DNA from: Pomphorhynchus laevis | Lineage: Eukaryota; Acanthocephala; Palaeacanthocephala; Echinorhynchida; Pomphorhynchidae | Assembly: GCA_012934845.2 (NCBI GenBank) | Contig: WNNJ02000348.1 | Coordinates: forward strand, 62,001-126,000 | DNA: 64,000 bases | Reading direction: 5' to 3' | Part shown: in pieces, positions 54,091 to 64,000 of the stretch | Layout of the letters: each line of letters begins with the position of its first letter | Position numbering within the stretch: the stretch's first letter is position 1 | Program-made: the position numbers and the translations under genes | The notes under the pieces: model-generated | What the model was told of the DNA's origin: nothing | Databases searched by the model: none | Seen by the model: only the letters and a program-made list of their open reading frames with translations

Positions 54091-54119
54091 TAAATATCGA
54101 TATAAATATTATATAAAGA

Positions 54120-54185
54120 GAGTTATGAGCAGCGCTCGTAAGTTGCTGGCCTGGATTATCTAGTTACGAGCGCTGCTCATAACTC
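54120..54185. repeat. perfect 22-bp hairpin with 22-nt loop
   Basis: 54,120-54,141 (GAGTTATGAGCAGCGCTCGT...) and 54,164-54,185 are exact reverse complements. Higher GC than the flanks. It stands exactly between the PLE RT fragment and the next PLE's first ORF, so it may mark an element end. Confidence 0.85.
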
Positions 54186-55114
54186 AATATATGAACGCGT
54201 CCTAAATGGGACCTTGCTGAGAGACAAAGATTCGGAACACAAAACGCAGGTCTTGTGCAACATGCAGTATTTGACAGTATGCCTCAACAATAATGTAATT
54301 CCAAAAGGCTTACATATTAAGTTAAACTTTAGTTTAGCCAAAAGAAATGTTAAGTCAAAAGTAATTAATAAATTTCAGTCTAAATTGGCCAATATTTTAA
54401 AGCGAGCGTCGATTGAAGTTACGCGTCTGATACGTAATTACTACGGAAGAGAATCAAATACGCACCCCTCCTGCCTCAATGAATCTCGCTACAATCAATT
54501 ATTGGTGATTAAAAGCAAAAAAATTATCGAAATTAGTATGCCGCAAAGTATCTGTCATGGAAATTAAGAACGTTGAATACCATCCAAATCGGCGGTTTAG
54601 AAAGTCGAAAAGATTAGTTCCAAATCAATTAGATCGCATTTGTCATGAAGATTATGAAGTGAACTTATCCGAACAAATTGTTTCCGAAAATGAAATGAAA
54701 GCACTGGCACTTGGTCTAAATTTAAACGATGGAACAAGAGAATTCGATATACTGAATCTTATGAATGTGATTCGAGAAACAAGTAGAAAATGCTTTGAAA
54801 ATATAACAAAATTTGAAACTATTCCATATCGAAAAGAACAATCGTGTTCAATGTATCTGCATACTGAAAGCGAACATCACCAGACCACAAAAAGAGCGTT
54901 GATTCAAAATGAATGTGCTTGATAAAAATATCAAGCACATCCGAAATACGGTATAATGCTATAAATGAATTGATGCAAGACTTGTTAGAGCGAGGTTACA
55001 GACGACGAGCAATATATAGTGAGATTAGAAAAACATATGCGTTGAAACGTACAGATCTTCTGCGTAAAAACAACAAAATGGCGGACAAGATTACATGTTG
55101 TATTATTCCATGTC

Positions 55115-55129
55115 ACGTTGCATTGCAAT
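55115..55129 (+). repeat. target-site duplication, left copy
   Basis: ACGTTGCATTGCAAT, identical to 58,311-58,325, flanks the RTE element exactly. The Met at 55,118 of the open frame lies in this host sequence and is not the RTE start. Confidence 0.9.
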
Positions 55130-58100
55130 GGTGGTGCGGTCCGTTCCTCCTCGTGGTGCCACTGGATAACGCTTACTCTCTGCGAGCGTGAACCAAACGC
55201 GGACCTTACCGACGACAGGCATGCGGCAGCCGGTCGGGAAAACAATTGTCGCAACCATCAAACCATGATAAAGTTTAATCAAAATGACCCCGCCAATACT
55301 AAGGCGTCCTCTGTAGACGACGCGTTCAGGAGGTGCCATCCGGCCTGTTTGAAAAATTCACGAGGATGTGCGATCAGACAAGACCCGGTCTGTTCGGCAA
55401 ATAAGCGAGGGTTCACGACGGAAGGACGACGCCGAGACGCAAGTGATCTGGCCCAATCATACGTACGAGTTGCAACGCTCAACGTAGGAACACTGACGGG
55501 TAAATCTCGAGAAATTGCAGCTGACCTAAAGAGGAGAAAGATTGACATTCTTGCAATACAAGAGACTAAATGGAAGGGCGGAAAAGCCAAGGAAATTGGA
55601 GACGGATACAAACTGTATTATATGGGAACTGAGACAGCACGAAACGGAGTAGCCATTGTCGTAGCAGAGAGACTCAGAGACCAAGTGTGCGAAATGACGC
55701 GATACACTGGGAGGTTGATGAAGATTAAGCTGGCATTATGCGAAACGACCGTACACTACTTCTCTGTGTACGCTCCTCAAACAGGATGCACAGATAAAGA
55801 GAAGCTGGACTTCTGGGAAATGCTAGATGAAAAGATGGCAGAAGTCCCCGAAGAAGACTATGTGATCATAGCCGGTGATATGAATGCCCATGTTGGACAG
55901 ACGGATGAGAGTGAATGTCACGGTGGATATGGCATAGGTGAGAAGAACGCAGAAGGGGAACAACTACTGGAGTTTGCAACTACGCACAACCTCACCATCA
56001 CCAACACCAACTTCACAAAAAGGCCGAGCCACCTGTACACATATTACCATGGAACGGGCTCACAAATCAGGAAGTCGCAAATTGATTTTGTCCTGGTGAG
56101 GCGAAAACACAAGAAGACGGTGCTAGACACAAAGGTCATTCCATCAGAGACCACAGCGACTCAACATAAGCCACTGATATGTGACCTGAAAATTGAAGTC
56201 CCCCGTAAACCGAGGCCAGAACAAACAAAGACGAGCCGAATCAAGTGGTGGAAACTGAGGGAAGAAGACACAGTTGGAACAAAGGCAAAGCTGGCCCGGA
56301 TAAGACTACCTAGCATACATGGAGTACAGGACACCTGGACCGCGTTGCGCTGCACGATCCACCTAGCTGCAAAGCACATACTCGGATCCACCAAGCCATG
56401 TCAAAAATACATCGACAAAGAAACTTGGTTTTGGACAGAAGAGGTCAAAGACGCAGTGAAGGCAAAGAAAAATTCATACAAGGCTCTCCGGATAGCACAA
56501 ACACAGGAGAACAAAGTTGAATATCACCGAGCGAAAAAGAAAGCAAGGAAACAAGTGGCTATTGCTAGGAGCAACCACCTAGATAACCTCTACCAAAAGC
56601 TCGACACTCGAGAAGGAGAAAAAGGCGTGTACCGACTAGCCCGTTCAAGACGGAAGAAGGCAGCAGACATTGAGAAGTTCCATGGTATCAGCAATGAGCA
56701 GGGAAAACTCATTATACACCCACAAGACGTGCTGGAGAGATGGAGAAGATATTTTAAAGCCATCTTTACAGAAGAGTTTGAGCATCCACCAATACCAGAG
56801 GGGACTCCAAATCACACACAAGTCGATCCACTCAATGGTGCAGAGGTCAGCGAGGCAATGATGAAGATGAAGCCGGGTAAAGCCAACGGACCCGATGATT
56901 TAGCGGTGGACTTCTGGAGAATCAATCCGGATGAGTGGACACCATGGCTAACTAATTTTCTCCAGAAGATTGTTGACGCAAAAGAGGTGCCAGAAGACTG
57001 GAGTCGAAGCATAACTATCCCAATCTGGAAGCAGAAAGGAAGCCCAGCAGATTGTGAAAACTACCGCCCAATTCGTCTTCTCAGTCACACCATGAAAATC
57101 TTCGAGAGAGTGCTCGACAAGAGAATCCGTGACTCCGTCAAACTAAGTGTCAACCAGGCAGGCTTTGTGCGCAACTGTGGAGCCATCGATGCAATACACT
57201 CAGCCAGACTACTCCTTGAAAAGCACAGAGAGAAGAAGCAGCCCCTCCATGTAGCTTTTCTGGACCTTGAGAAAGCGTTCGACAGAGTACCTCATAAGCT
57301 TATATGGTACGCTTTGAGACGCAGAAAAGTACCGGAGGAATTGATCGAATGGGTGAAGATGTTGTACAAAGGAACGACGAGCAATGTGCTAACAGCAGCG
57401 GGAAAATCCAGAGAATTTCCAATCTCAGTCGGTGTGCACCAAGGATCTGCACTCTCCCCATTACTATTCATCATAGTTATGGACGTGATTACGAAAGACC
57501 TTCTAAGACAAGCACCATGGACCATCCTGTATGCCGACGATGTTATGCTGGTATCTAAAGACAAACATGACCTCGAGCAACAAGTTCAGCAATGGCACGA
57601 TCGCCTGGCACAGTTTGGGTTGAAACTGAACACAGCCAAAACAGAGTACATGACGACGAACCAGAACGAAGATGTAAGCATATCAGTTAATGGCGTGCTT
57701 CTGCCAAAGACAACTGCGTTCAAATATCTGGGATCAGTCATCTCCAGCACATGAGGAGTGGCAAAAGACGTCACCACTCGCATCAACGCAAGCTGGACAA
57801 AATGGAGAGCAGCCACTGGAGTTTTGTGCGACAAACGCATGCCAGACAAACTCAAATCGAAGTTCTACAGAAGCGTAATACGGCCTGTAGCAATGTACGG
57901 TGCTGAGTGCTGGGCAATGACAGCAGAAGCAGAACGTAAGCTTGGATGCATGGAAACCAAAATGCTAAGGTGGATCGCAGGAAAGACTCGCCTAGATCAT
58001 GTCCGTAACGAAGACATCCGCAAGCGATTTGGCGTAGCACCCATAGCAGACAAACTGAGAGAATCAAGGCTGCGATGGTATGGACATGTAATGAGGGCAG

Positions 58101-58310
58101 ACGTGAACACATTAGCGCAGGCACCATTTCAAATCGAGGTCGACGGAAAGAGACCAATAGGAAGACCACAGAAAAGATGGATGGATACCCTTCTGAAGGA
58201 CATGAAAATGGTCGGACTCACGCCCAAAGACGCAGCAAAGAAGGCATTTTGGCGTCAACGATCGTGGCAAGCGGACCCCGTCATACGGGATAAACGCTAA
58301 GAAGAAGAAG
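55130..58310 (+). mobile_element. RTE-type LINE, full length, 3,181 bp
   Basis: It runs from GGTGGTGCGGTCCGTT to a 3' end of short GAA/GAAG repeats (AAGAAGAAGAAG), the usual RTE tail instead of poly(A). The length equals that of complete RTE elements. GC is much higher than in surrounding DNA. The 15-bp target duplication is still perfect, so insertion is recent. The host copy is a PLE endonuclease region. Confidence 0.9.
55265..58300 (+). CDS. RTE ORF: AP endonuclease and reverse transcriptase, one in-frame TGA
   Basis: One frame of about 1,011 codons from the ATG at 55,265 (MIKFNQND). Endonuclease: VATLNVGTLTG, AIQETKWKG, YAPQTG, IIAGDMNAHVGQ, SQIDFVLV, TQHKPLICDL. RT: GPDDLAVDFW, YRPIRLLSHTMKI, AGFVRNCGAIDA, FLDLEKAFDRVPH (A), GVHQGSALSPLLF (B), ILYADDVMLVS (C; YADD at 57,530-57,541, residue ~756), LNTAKTEYM, FKYLGSV. 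The C-terminus has RWYGHVMRA and GRPQKRWMDTL. A TGA at 57,752-57,754 interrupts after KYLGSVISST; the frame resumes at once and reaches TAA at 58,298-58,300. All catalytic motifs are before the stop. Apart from this stop the copy looks capable of activity. Confidence 0.88.
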
Positions 58311-58325
58311 ACGTTGCATTGCAAT
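58311..58325 (+). repeat. target-site duplication, right copy
   Basis: Same 15 bp as 55,115-55,129, directly after the GAAG tail. Confidence 0.9.
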
Positions 58326-58921
58326 CACTAAACCGGGACATGTTTCGTAGTTATATTTCTACTAAAATAGATGGAATTCCACCTAAAATTTACTACAAAA
58401 CAACAAATAAGTTAAAGTCTGTTTTAGTATCATCGTGTCTAAAGACAATCCCGGTCACAAATTATGTCAGTGAGAAATTTGAATGCACTGCATGTTAAAG
58501 ACCCAGGTGATTATCCTGCATAGTTATACAAACAAACAATTATTTCAAAAGTACAACGACTAATCTAAAATACAAGATAAAGACAAATATGAACTGTGCG
58601 TCTAAAAATTATATATATTTAGCAACTTGCATAACACTCAAAAAACAATACGTTTGCGAAACGTCGACGTCTTTTTATATTCGACAAAGCAATAGAAGAG
58701 CAGATTTAAGATCAAAAACAATTACTGAGGGATCAATCAGACATGCATTAACACATGACTGTGAAAATTCAAATGAGCATTACTCTATTATACTAATAGA
58801 AAACAATTTAAAAAAAACCCAGGAAAGAAGAAAGAGAGATGTACTGGATAGGGCAGTTAATGGCAGATGTGTCATACGGCGCAACGGACGGACCTGCCTT
58901 CAATTGAAAGAAAACATTTGA

Positions 58922-59572
58922 AAACACGAGGATAACGTGTTTTATATTGTTTAAAAATAAGTAGTTAAATAACAGATATATCATTTAGTTATAACTTATC
59001 AATGGATAAAAGCTGAAGTTGAAGTCTTTAACACACAGGAGTTTACATATTCACGATATAAAATTGTTAATCCTAAACTCTGGACTGTCCTCCAATTTTC
59101 TTTTCCCAAAGTAAAAGTAGCATCACTAATTATAGCAGTAGGAAAAACATTTCGAACCGTATTTAGAGTCAATCGAAGTCAATTTGTACAACATTCGAGG
59201 AAACGTTTACTGCTCATAAAACATAGTAAAGTAAAGCGCTTGTCACCGATATTTTAATAGATAATGCTCATCAGGTTGATTGAGACTTAAATGTAACATC
59301 CGTAATTTTATAGAAGCATAACATTTCAGTAAAACATTTTGCCAAAATCAGCATCCCCGAAATTACCATGTTTTCATTACCGAATATGACATTAATTAGT
59401 AAGCCACGATTGTGCCTGAGTTTAAAATATAGAAATCAAACGATTTTCGTTGGCTCTTCTACTCGTTGGTACAACTCCCCCTTCCATCAGTATATGTAAA
59501 ATAGCATCAAATCAATATAAAAGATCAACAATAATAAAATCAATACAAATAGCTTTATTTAAATAATACAAA
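58922..59572. other. spacer downstream of PLE and of the minus-strand gene
   Basis: No coding sequence recognised. Moderately AT-rich. Confidence 0.45.
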
Positions 59573-59612
59573 TAGCTTTATTAAAAAAACAAATAGCTTT
59601 ATTACATAGTTA
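59573..59612 (-). promoter_or_regulatory. triplicated poly(A) signal
   Basis: On the minus strand the word AATAAAGCTATTTGT occurs three times in succession (plus-strand AAATAGCTTTATT), the first AATAAA at 59,603-59,598, about 58 bp after the TGA of the exon at 59,661. It is a convincing 3' end for that gene. Confidence 0.7.
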
Positions 59613-59660
59613 CACAATACATTTACAAAAGATACAAGTTTTCAAATCAAAGTATAATTG

Positions 59661-59744
59661 TCATTCTTCTGAGTTGGATACGCGTCTCTTCAAACCACGC
59701 CTTTGCTCTTCTGGATCATTCAATGTGGCAGGAATTCGTGTTAT
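59661..59744 (-). CDS. terminal exon of an unrecognised host gene
   Basis: An acceptor TTTGTTATAG| at 59,746-59,745 opens ITRIPATLNDPEEQRRGL, KRRVSNSEE, then TGA (59,663-59,661). The phase is 0, matching the donor of the exon at 61,300-61,597. The C-terminus is basic then acidic, with a KRRVS word resembling a PKA-type phosphorylation site. The poly(A) signal follows. Confidence 0.65.
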   Translation of the reverse strand: MTRIPATLNDPEEQRRGLKRRVSNSEE

Positions 59745-61299
59745 CTATAACAAATAAGGGTCAAATATTGATGCTACGTACAATCAATTTAATATAAAAT
59801 TTATATTTCTTAAAATTAGTTTCGTACCCACTAAATCAATTTATATTTTGAACATAGCCAATCTAACTCAAATATAAAAAAGTGGAAACCGTTTTTCTTA
59901 TTAGTATACAATGTGAAAATTAAAATAGACTTTTTACTTTCTTAATGTTGATTAATGTTTTAATAATTGATTTTAAGATCCAATAATTTTTGAATAAAAT
60001 AGTTGCTATGATTTAATTACTTATTAATAATTAAAATCATATCATTATTTTATAATTAAATTTAATAATTTTGAAAATTAAATAAAATAATGTTATCTAA
60101 GTAGAAAATTGTAGTTTTTAACTTAAATTAATTTGTTTCTACAAAACATGAATTAGAACAAAAATTTGTTCCAATGAAACAAACGTTAAATGAAAAATCC
60201 ATTAAATAATTATTTGTTTAATTTATGTTTAATGAAAAATTAAACTTAAATAAATATAAAATTAATGAATATAAAATTTCAGTCACCCTTTAAAAATGTT
60301 TTATTGTGAATAAATAAAAGTGTTAATTGTTATTTATTGATAAAAACTGCACCAATTCAATGTATTTTTTGTATTAATAAATCGCAATTTAATTTTTTTA
60401 ATTAAGGTAAGTAAATTTAAGGTAATAAATTTTAAATTAAGGTAAGTTATATATTCTGTTTAATGCTAATACTTATAAAAATTAAATTAAATTTTTATTA
60501 TATCAATTTAATAATATTTAATATATAAATTAAATTAAAAATTAAAATTAAATTATTTTTTTATTATATCAATTTAAAGAAGGTAGTACTTGAATTACTA
60601 ATCTAACTAAAGTTTATATTATTTATTATTTATAATAAATAATTTGGTGATAATTTTTTAATCGAGATAAAGTATATATTATACTAATATTAATATTATA
60701 TATACTAATACTAATATTATATTATTATAATAATATAAGCTATATTAATAAAAAATAAAAAAAATAATTCAAGTTTGTAAATTGACTATCACTTATTGAT
60801 TATAGTTATCATTTAAGTATTTTTAATAACTCTTAATATTTCTAGCTTCTCTAAAAAGGTAAAGATGAGTTTCTTAAAATTTAATTTAAAGTTTTTATTG
60901 TTAACTCTTAAGATGTCCAGCTTCTTCAAATAGGTAAGATGATTTTTCTTTTAATTCAAGATATTTCTTAACATCTTTAAATTAGTTTATGAATTACTAT
61001 AATTAGCTACATATTTATAAATATGCAAATCCTTATAAATTAATTTATTCTTTTTAATTTCAAAGATAATACTTATTTATGTTAAGAGACCTAAGGAATA
61101 TGATTCTATAACTCGCATTTTTGATCTTAGATTTATAAAAATTACGCAATTTTGTTATAAATTTATTTTGTTATAATTTTGAATGGATATATTTTTAATT
61201 TTTTAATTAGCTATAAATTCATTATAATTTTCAAATACTAAACTTTTAAAATACTTACGAAGCTCTTAATATTTCCACATACTTAAAAAGCTTACTTAC
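59745..61299 (-). other. intron (1,555 bp)
   Basis: Bounded by GTAAGT (61,299-61,294) and TTATAG (59,750-59,745). Very AT-rich, no ORFs. It contains diverged direct repeats near 60,830-60,970 (TCTTAATATTTCTAGCTTCT and TCTTAAGATGTCCAGCTTCT). Confidence 0.6.
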
Positions 61300-61597
61300 A
61301 TCCATTGGAACTAGAGTGTGTTTGTAAAAGTTTATTTTGGTTTTTGTCCACGATACAGGTAAGGATTCAATCATTTCCACTTTGACCATAGTATCTTGTA
61401 GCTCTACATTAATACTATTAGAGGCGAAATTAATATTTATAAATGTTTTACCATTAATGATAATTCTGTTTCTGGTTCGCTTTTGTACTAGCGGAACCGA
61501 TGAAATGTAAACTGTATTAACAGGCAGTTGCTGAAGCCTAACAGTTATGTCGTTATTTATCTGAGCATCAAAGGCAAGATTATTTATGAATATACGA
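61300..61597 (-). CDS. penultimate exon of the same host gene
   Basis: Acceptor TTCAATTTAG| (61,599-61,598), 99 full codons and a consensus donor ATGGAT|GTAAGT. It encodes RIFINNLAFDAQINNDITVR, then PVNTVYISSVPLVQKRTRNR, an IIINGKTFININF strand-rich part and VEMIESLPVSWTKTKINF. The pattern of alternating hydrophobic residues suggests beta-sandwich structure; no membrane segment. I do not recognise the family. Upstream exons should lie beyond 61,600 on the minus strand, but none could be identified in the window. Confidence 0.62.
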
Positions 61598-61908
61598 CTA
61601 AATTGAAAGGTTAAGAATTCAAGATAAGTAAAGTTTAAGTGAACAATTTTAAAATTACAAAAATCGGTAGAAAAATTAGAAAAGCTAGCTAAGCCTACCC
61701 GTTTTATACTAAATTAAAAGCAATGTTACATAAAATAAATAATTGCAAATAATAAATAATAATATTTGTTATAATTAAAAATAACGATAAGTAACTATAA
61801 ATATATAATTATATAAGATATTATACAATTTATATTTATATAACGATAACATTTAAAATTTAAAATAAAAACGTTATTTGTGGTAATATCAACATTAAAA
61901 AAACCAAT

Positions 61909-62485
61909 TTAAAATCTCTCGCTAAATCTAGAAATCTGTGAAACATCAGCCTTTCAACACATATTTTTGCAAAATCTTCGATCAAAAAAATAGCGTTTAT
62001 ATTAATTGTATTTTTGTACTGATACCATGATAAAATCTGCCAAGTTAGAATCCCCTTTCATTCCTTATGTCATTAATTAGAATATCTTATGATCATAAGC
62101 TCCCATCTTTACCATTCGATAAAGCCGAACCATTCAACATTTTCGAGTTATGCTTCTTCAGGTGCTTCAGTATGCACTCTCGGCCTTTTGGTTCATATTT
62201 TCAGTCGCAATCCTTAAACAAAATGGCAAGGTTCAATGCTCTTTCTTTGATTTCATCTTGCTAATATTTTATCATTAATGGCCTACGTTTGCGTTATACC
62301 CCTCAGTTACAATCACATCTCACATATATCCAACTGAAAATCTCTAGTCTAAATCCAGGTTTCTTTAAAACGCCAGTCTTTCAATACACAATGTCTGCGA
62401 TACGGGTGTTTATATGGTTCGCATCTTTACATTAATTCCATGATAAGATCTACTCAGTTAGAATCCCTTTTTATTCCTACACTTC
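61909..62485. repeat. two diverged copies of a ~150-bp repeat (61,909-62,067 and 62,337-62,485)
   Basis: Both run AAAATCTCT...CTAAATC...GCC-GTCTTTCAA-ACA...ATTAAT...CCATGATAA-ATCT and GTTAGAATCCC-TTT-ATTCCT. Between them the minus strand has a coding-like run (KYEPKGRECILKHLKKH) with stops around it. Probably an old unclassified element in an intron of the minus-strand gene. Confidence 0.5.
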
Positions 62486-64000
62486 ATGTATTTGCCACTA
62501 CTGTAAAAAATGCTTCTGATCGGCTCTTCATTTATTTCATTGCCCAATACTGCCAAACAGGCCACTAAAAATCAAAAAACCAACATCATGATTTCAAGCG
62601 AGGTGATGTAAATAGTGACGAACTAAATGTATTTAGTTTTTAATGACAAACTAAATCTATTTGGTATAAGGGGATAACCTGTTTAATGATAGGATTGATT
62701 CACATATCGTTAAAAATAACGTCAGGTAACGAATCTCAATAAATACAACGTCTATTTTTTCTAAGAATATAAGTATTACAATAACCTAACTCTTTCACGT
62801 GTTTCTAATGTATAAAGTAGTGCATATATAGTTCACTATATAATAAACTATCTATATTTTAAATCATATTTGGTTCAAAAATATGATGCAGAAATATTTG
62901 ACTATATAAAGTTGCAACAGTTGAAAGCTCGTCTAATACTAATTTTAAGTGTTTTACATCAATTTTTAAACGCTTAATAAAAAATTTATCAAATTTATTA
63001 AAATTTATTTATTAAATTTATTAAATTTGTTAATTAAACGTTCGTAAACTATAAACGTAATATAATAAATATTAAAGATAAATAATATTAAATAAATAGT
63101 AAATTAATAAATTGATAAATTTATTTACATTTAATAATATAAAATTGAGGAAATTATATATGATATATAAGTAATATTTAAAGAAATATAAATTTACTAG
63201 CAAATGCATTTTTTCATGCTTTCTAAAACTGTCATTAATTATCAAAATCTAGTTTTAATACGAAAGTAATTAAATGATTAATTAATTTAATTAGGTAATT
63301 TAATTAAGTAATATAAAGTTAATTAATAATTATTATATTTTTGATATAAGATTTATTTTAATATTTTATGATTTATATTATGAATAATATATGATTTATA
63401 ATATTATATAATTTATAATATTCATAATATTATGATTTATATTTTATGAATAAATCTTAATATTTTAAGATTTATTTTAATATTTGTAGGATTTTTCTTA
63501 TCACAAAAAATACCAATACTTGAAGATTAAACTTAATATTAAGCTTAATATTAATATTAATATTTTCTCAGATATTAATATTAATATTAATAATATTCTC
63601 AGATATTAATATTTTCTCATATATTATTATTAATATATAATATTTACTCTGATTACGTTTACTCATTAAAAACAATTTACAAATCAAAATTAATAAATTT
63701 TTTTGTTAAATTTTTTTGACATTTTCAATTATTAAATGAATTTATCTAATACATCCGTATGAACACTTTGACAATCAAGATTACACATGCGTTAAACATG
63801 GTCTATATATTTGCTACAAAACAAAATATTAATAGATCATTTAGATTCTACTTGAAGGCTTTGACCCGATTACTACGTTATTAAGTTATCAAGACAACAA
63901 TACCTTGACAGTAAAAGATTTTCTAATTTTATTATTAATTGATATTTACTGCAAATATAAGAGGAATTCATACGATTAGTTCAAGATGATTTTCAATTGA
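62486..64000. other. AT-rich gene-free end of the window
   Basis: No gene seen. 63,540-63,650 has TAATAT microsatellite with repeated CTCAGATATTAATATT units. Confidence 0.5.

Larger units (their letters stand above)
54214..58921 (+). pseudogene. Penelope-like element lacking its RT core, with GIY-YIG end, interrupted by an RTE
   Basis: Three frames overlap by their start and stop codons: 54,214-54,567 (CNMQYLTVCLNNNVIPKGL; PLE N-terminal type), 54,557-54,922 (VNLSEQIVSENEMKALALGL plus NLNDGT, the block before the RT), and from 54,913 (ELMQDLLERGYRRRAIYSEI, KRTDLLRKNN, the post-RT linker). The third continues after the RTE at 58,326 with SLNRDMFRSYIS, PPKIYYKTTNKLKSVLVSS, and after one stop with NYIYLATC..KKQYVCETST and FYIRQSNRRADLR, a GIY-YIG nuclease (58,600-58,700), ending at 58,921. 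About 500 residues of RT expected between frames two and three are absent. Confidence 0.65.

Noticed and set aside
55118-55264. Start of the RTE protein at 55,118
   Set aside because: That Met lies in the target duplication, that is, in sequence older than the insertion. The next Met at 55,265 is inside the element.

Overview
The window looks like nuclear DNA of an AT-rich invertebrate animal; I cannot name the phylum from sequence alone. Reasons: genes split by GT-AG introns, AATAAA poly(A) signals, long AT-rich gene-free stretches, and animal-type retroelements of five or more lineages: Penelope-like elements (PLEs), CR1-type, RTE-type and Rex-like LINEs, two LINEs with a restriction-like endonuclease (RLE), and a Ty3/gypsy remnant. 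The standard genetic code fits. Nothing is bacterial or viral in layout.

Layout. 0-5 kb (minus strand): a decayed GIY-YIG-type PLE lies below a probable first exon of a Na+/H+-exchanger-like gene (4,976-5,141). 6-9.4 kb: a 418-bp inverted-repeat element with hammerhead-like motifs in both arms, and a 283-bp element between 10-bp direct repeats that holds a complete, canonical-core hammerhead ribozyme on the minus strand (9,149-9,231). 12-20 kb: a possible host exon, RTE and LINE pieces, a large inverted LINE repeat, a tRNA-derived SINE candidate. 20-30 kb: a degenerate PLE reverse transcriptase and about ten scattered copies of its structured 3' tail, around a ubiquilin-like coding fragment and a possible convergent exon. 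30-31.3 kb: an intact intronless ORF that I read as a divergent TAF4. 32-39.4 kb (minus): a Rex-like LINE, an RLE LINE and a gypsy pol piece in a row.

40-52 kb: an old CR1 (plus), then a second RLE LINE (plus) split by a much younger CR1 (minus, 45.1-49.2 kb). 52.1 kb: an intact 217-residue ORF with one membrane segment. 53-59 kb: a PLE whose reverse transcriptase core is missing and whose GIY-YIG end is split by a nearly intact RTE with a 15-bp target duplication. 59.6-61.6 kb (minus): the last two exons of an unrecognised host gene, recovered from splice sites and reading phase.

Most coding sequence is therefore retroelement debris nested in layers. The host genes are few, partly incomplete, and do not form a pathway. 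The most unusual content is the ribozyme-bearing small elements and the structured PLE tail family.
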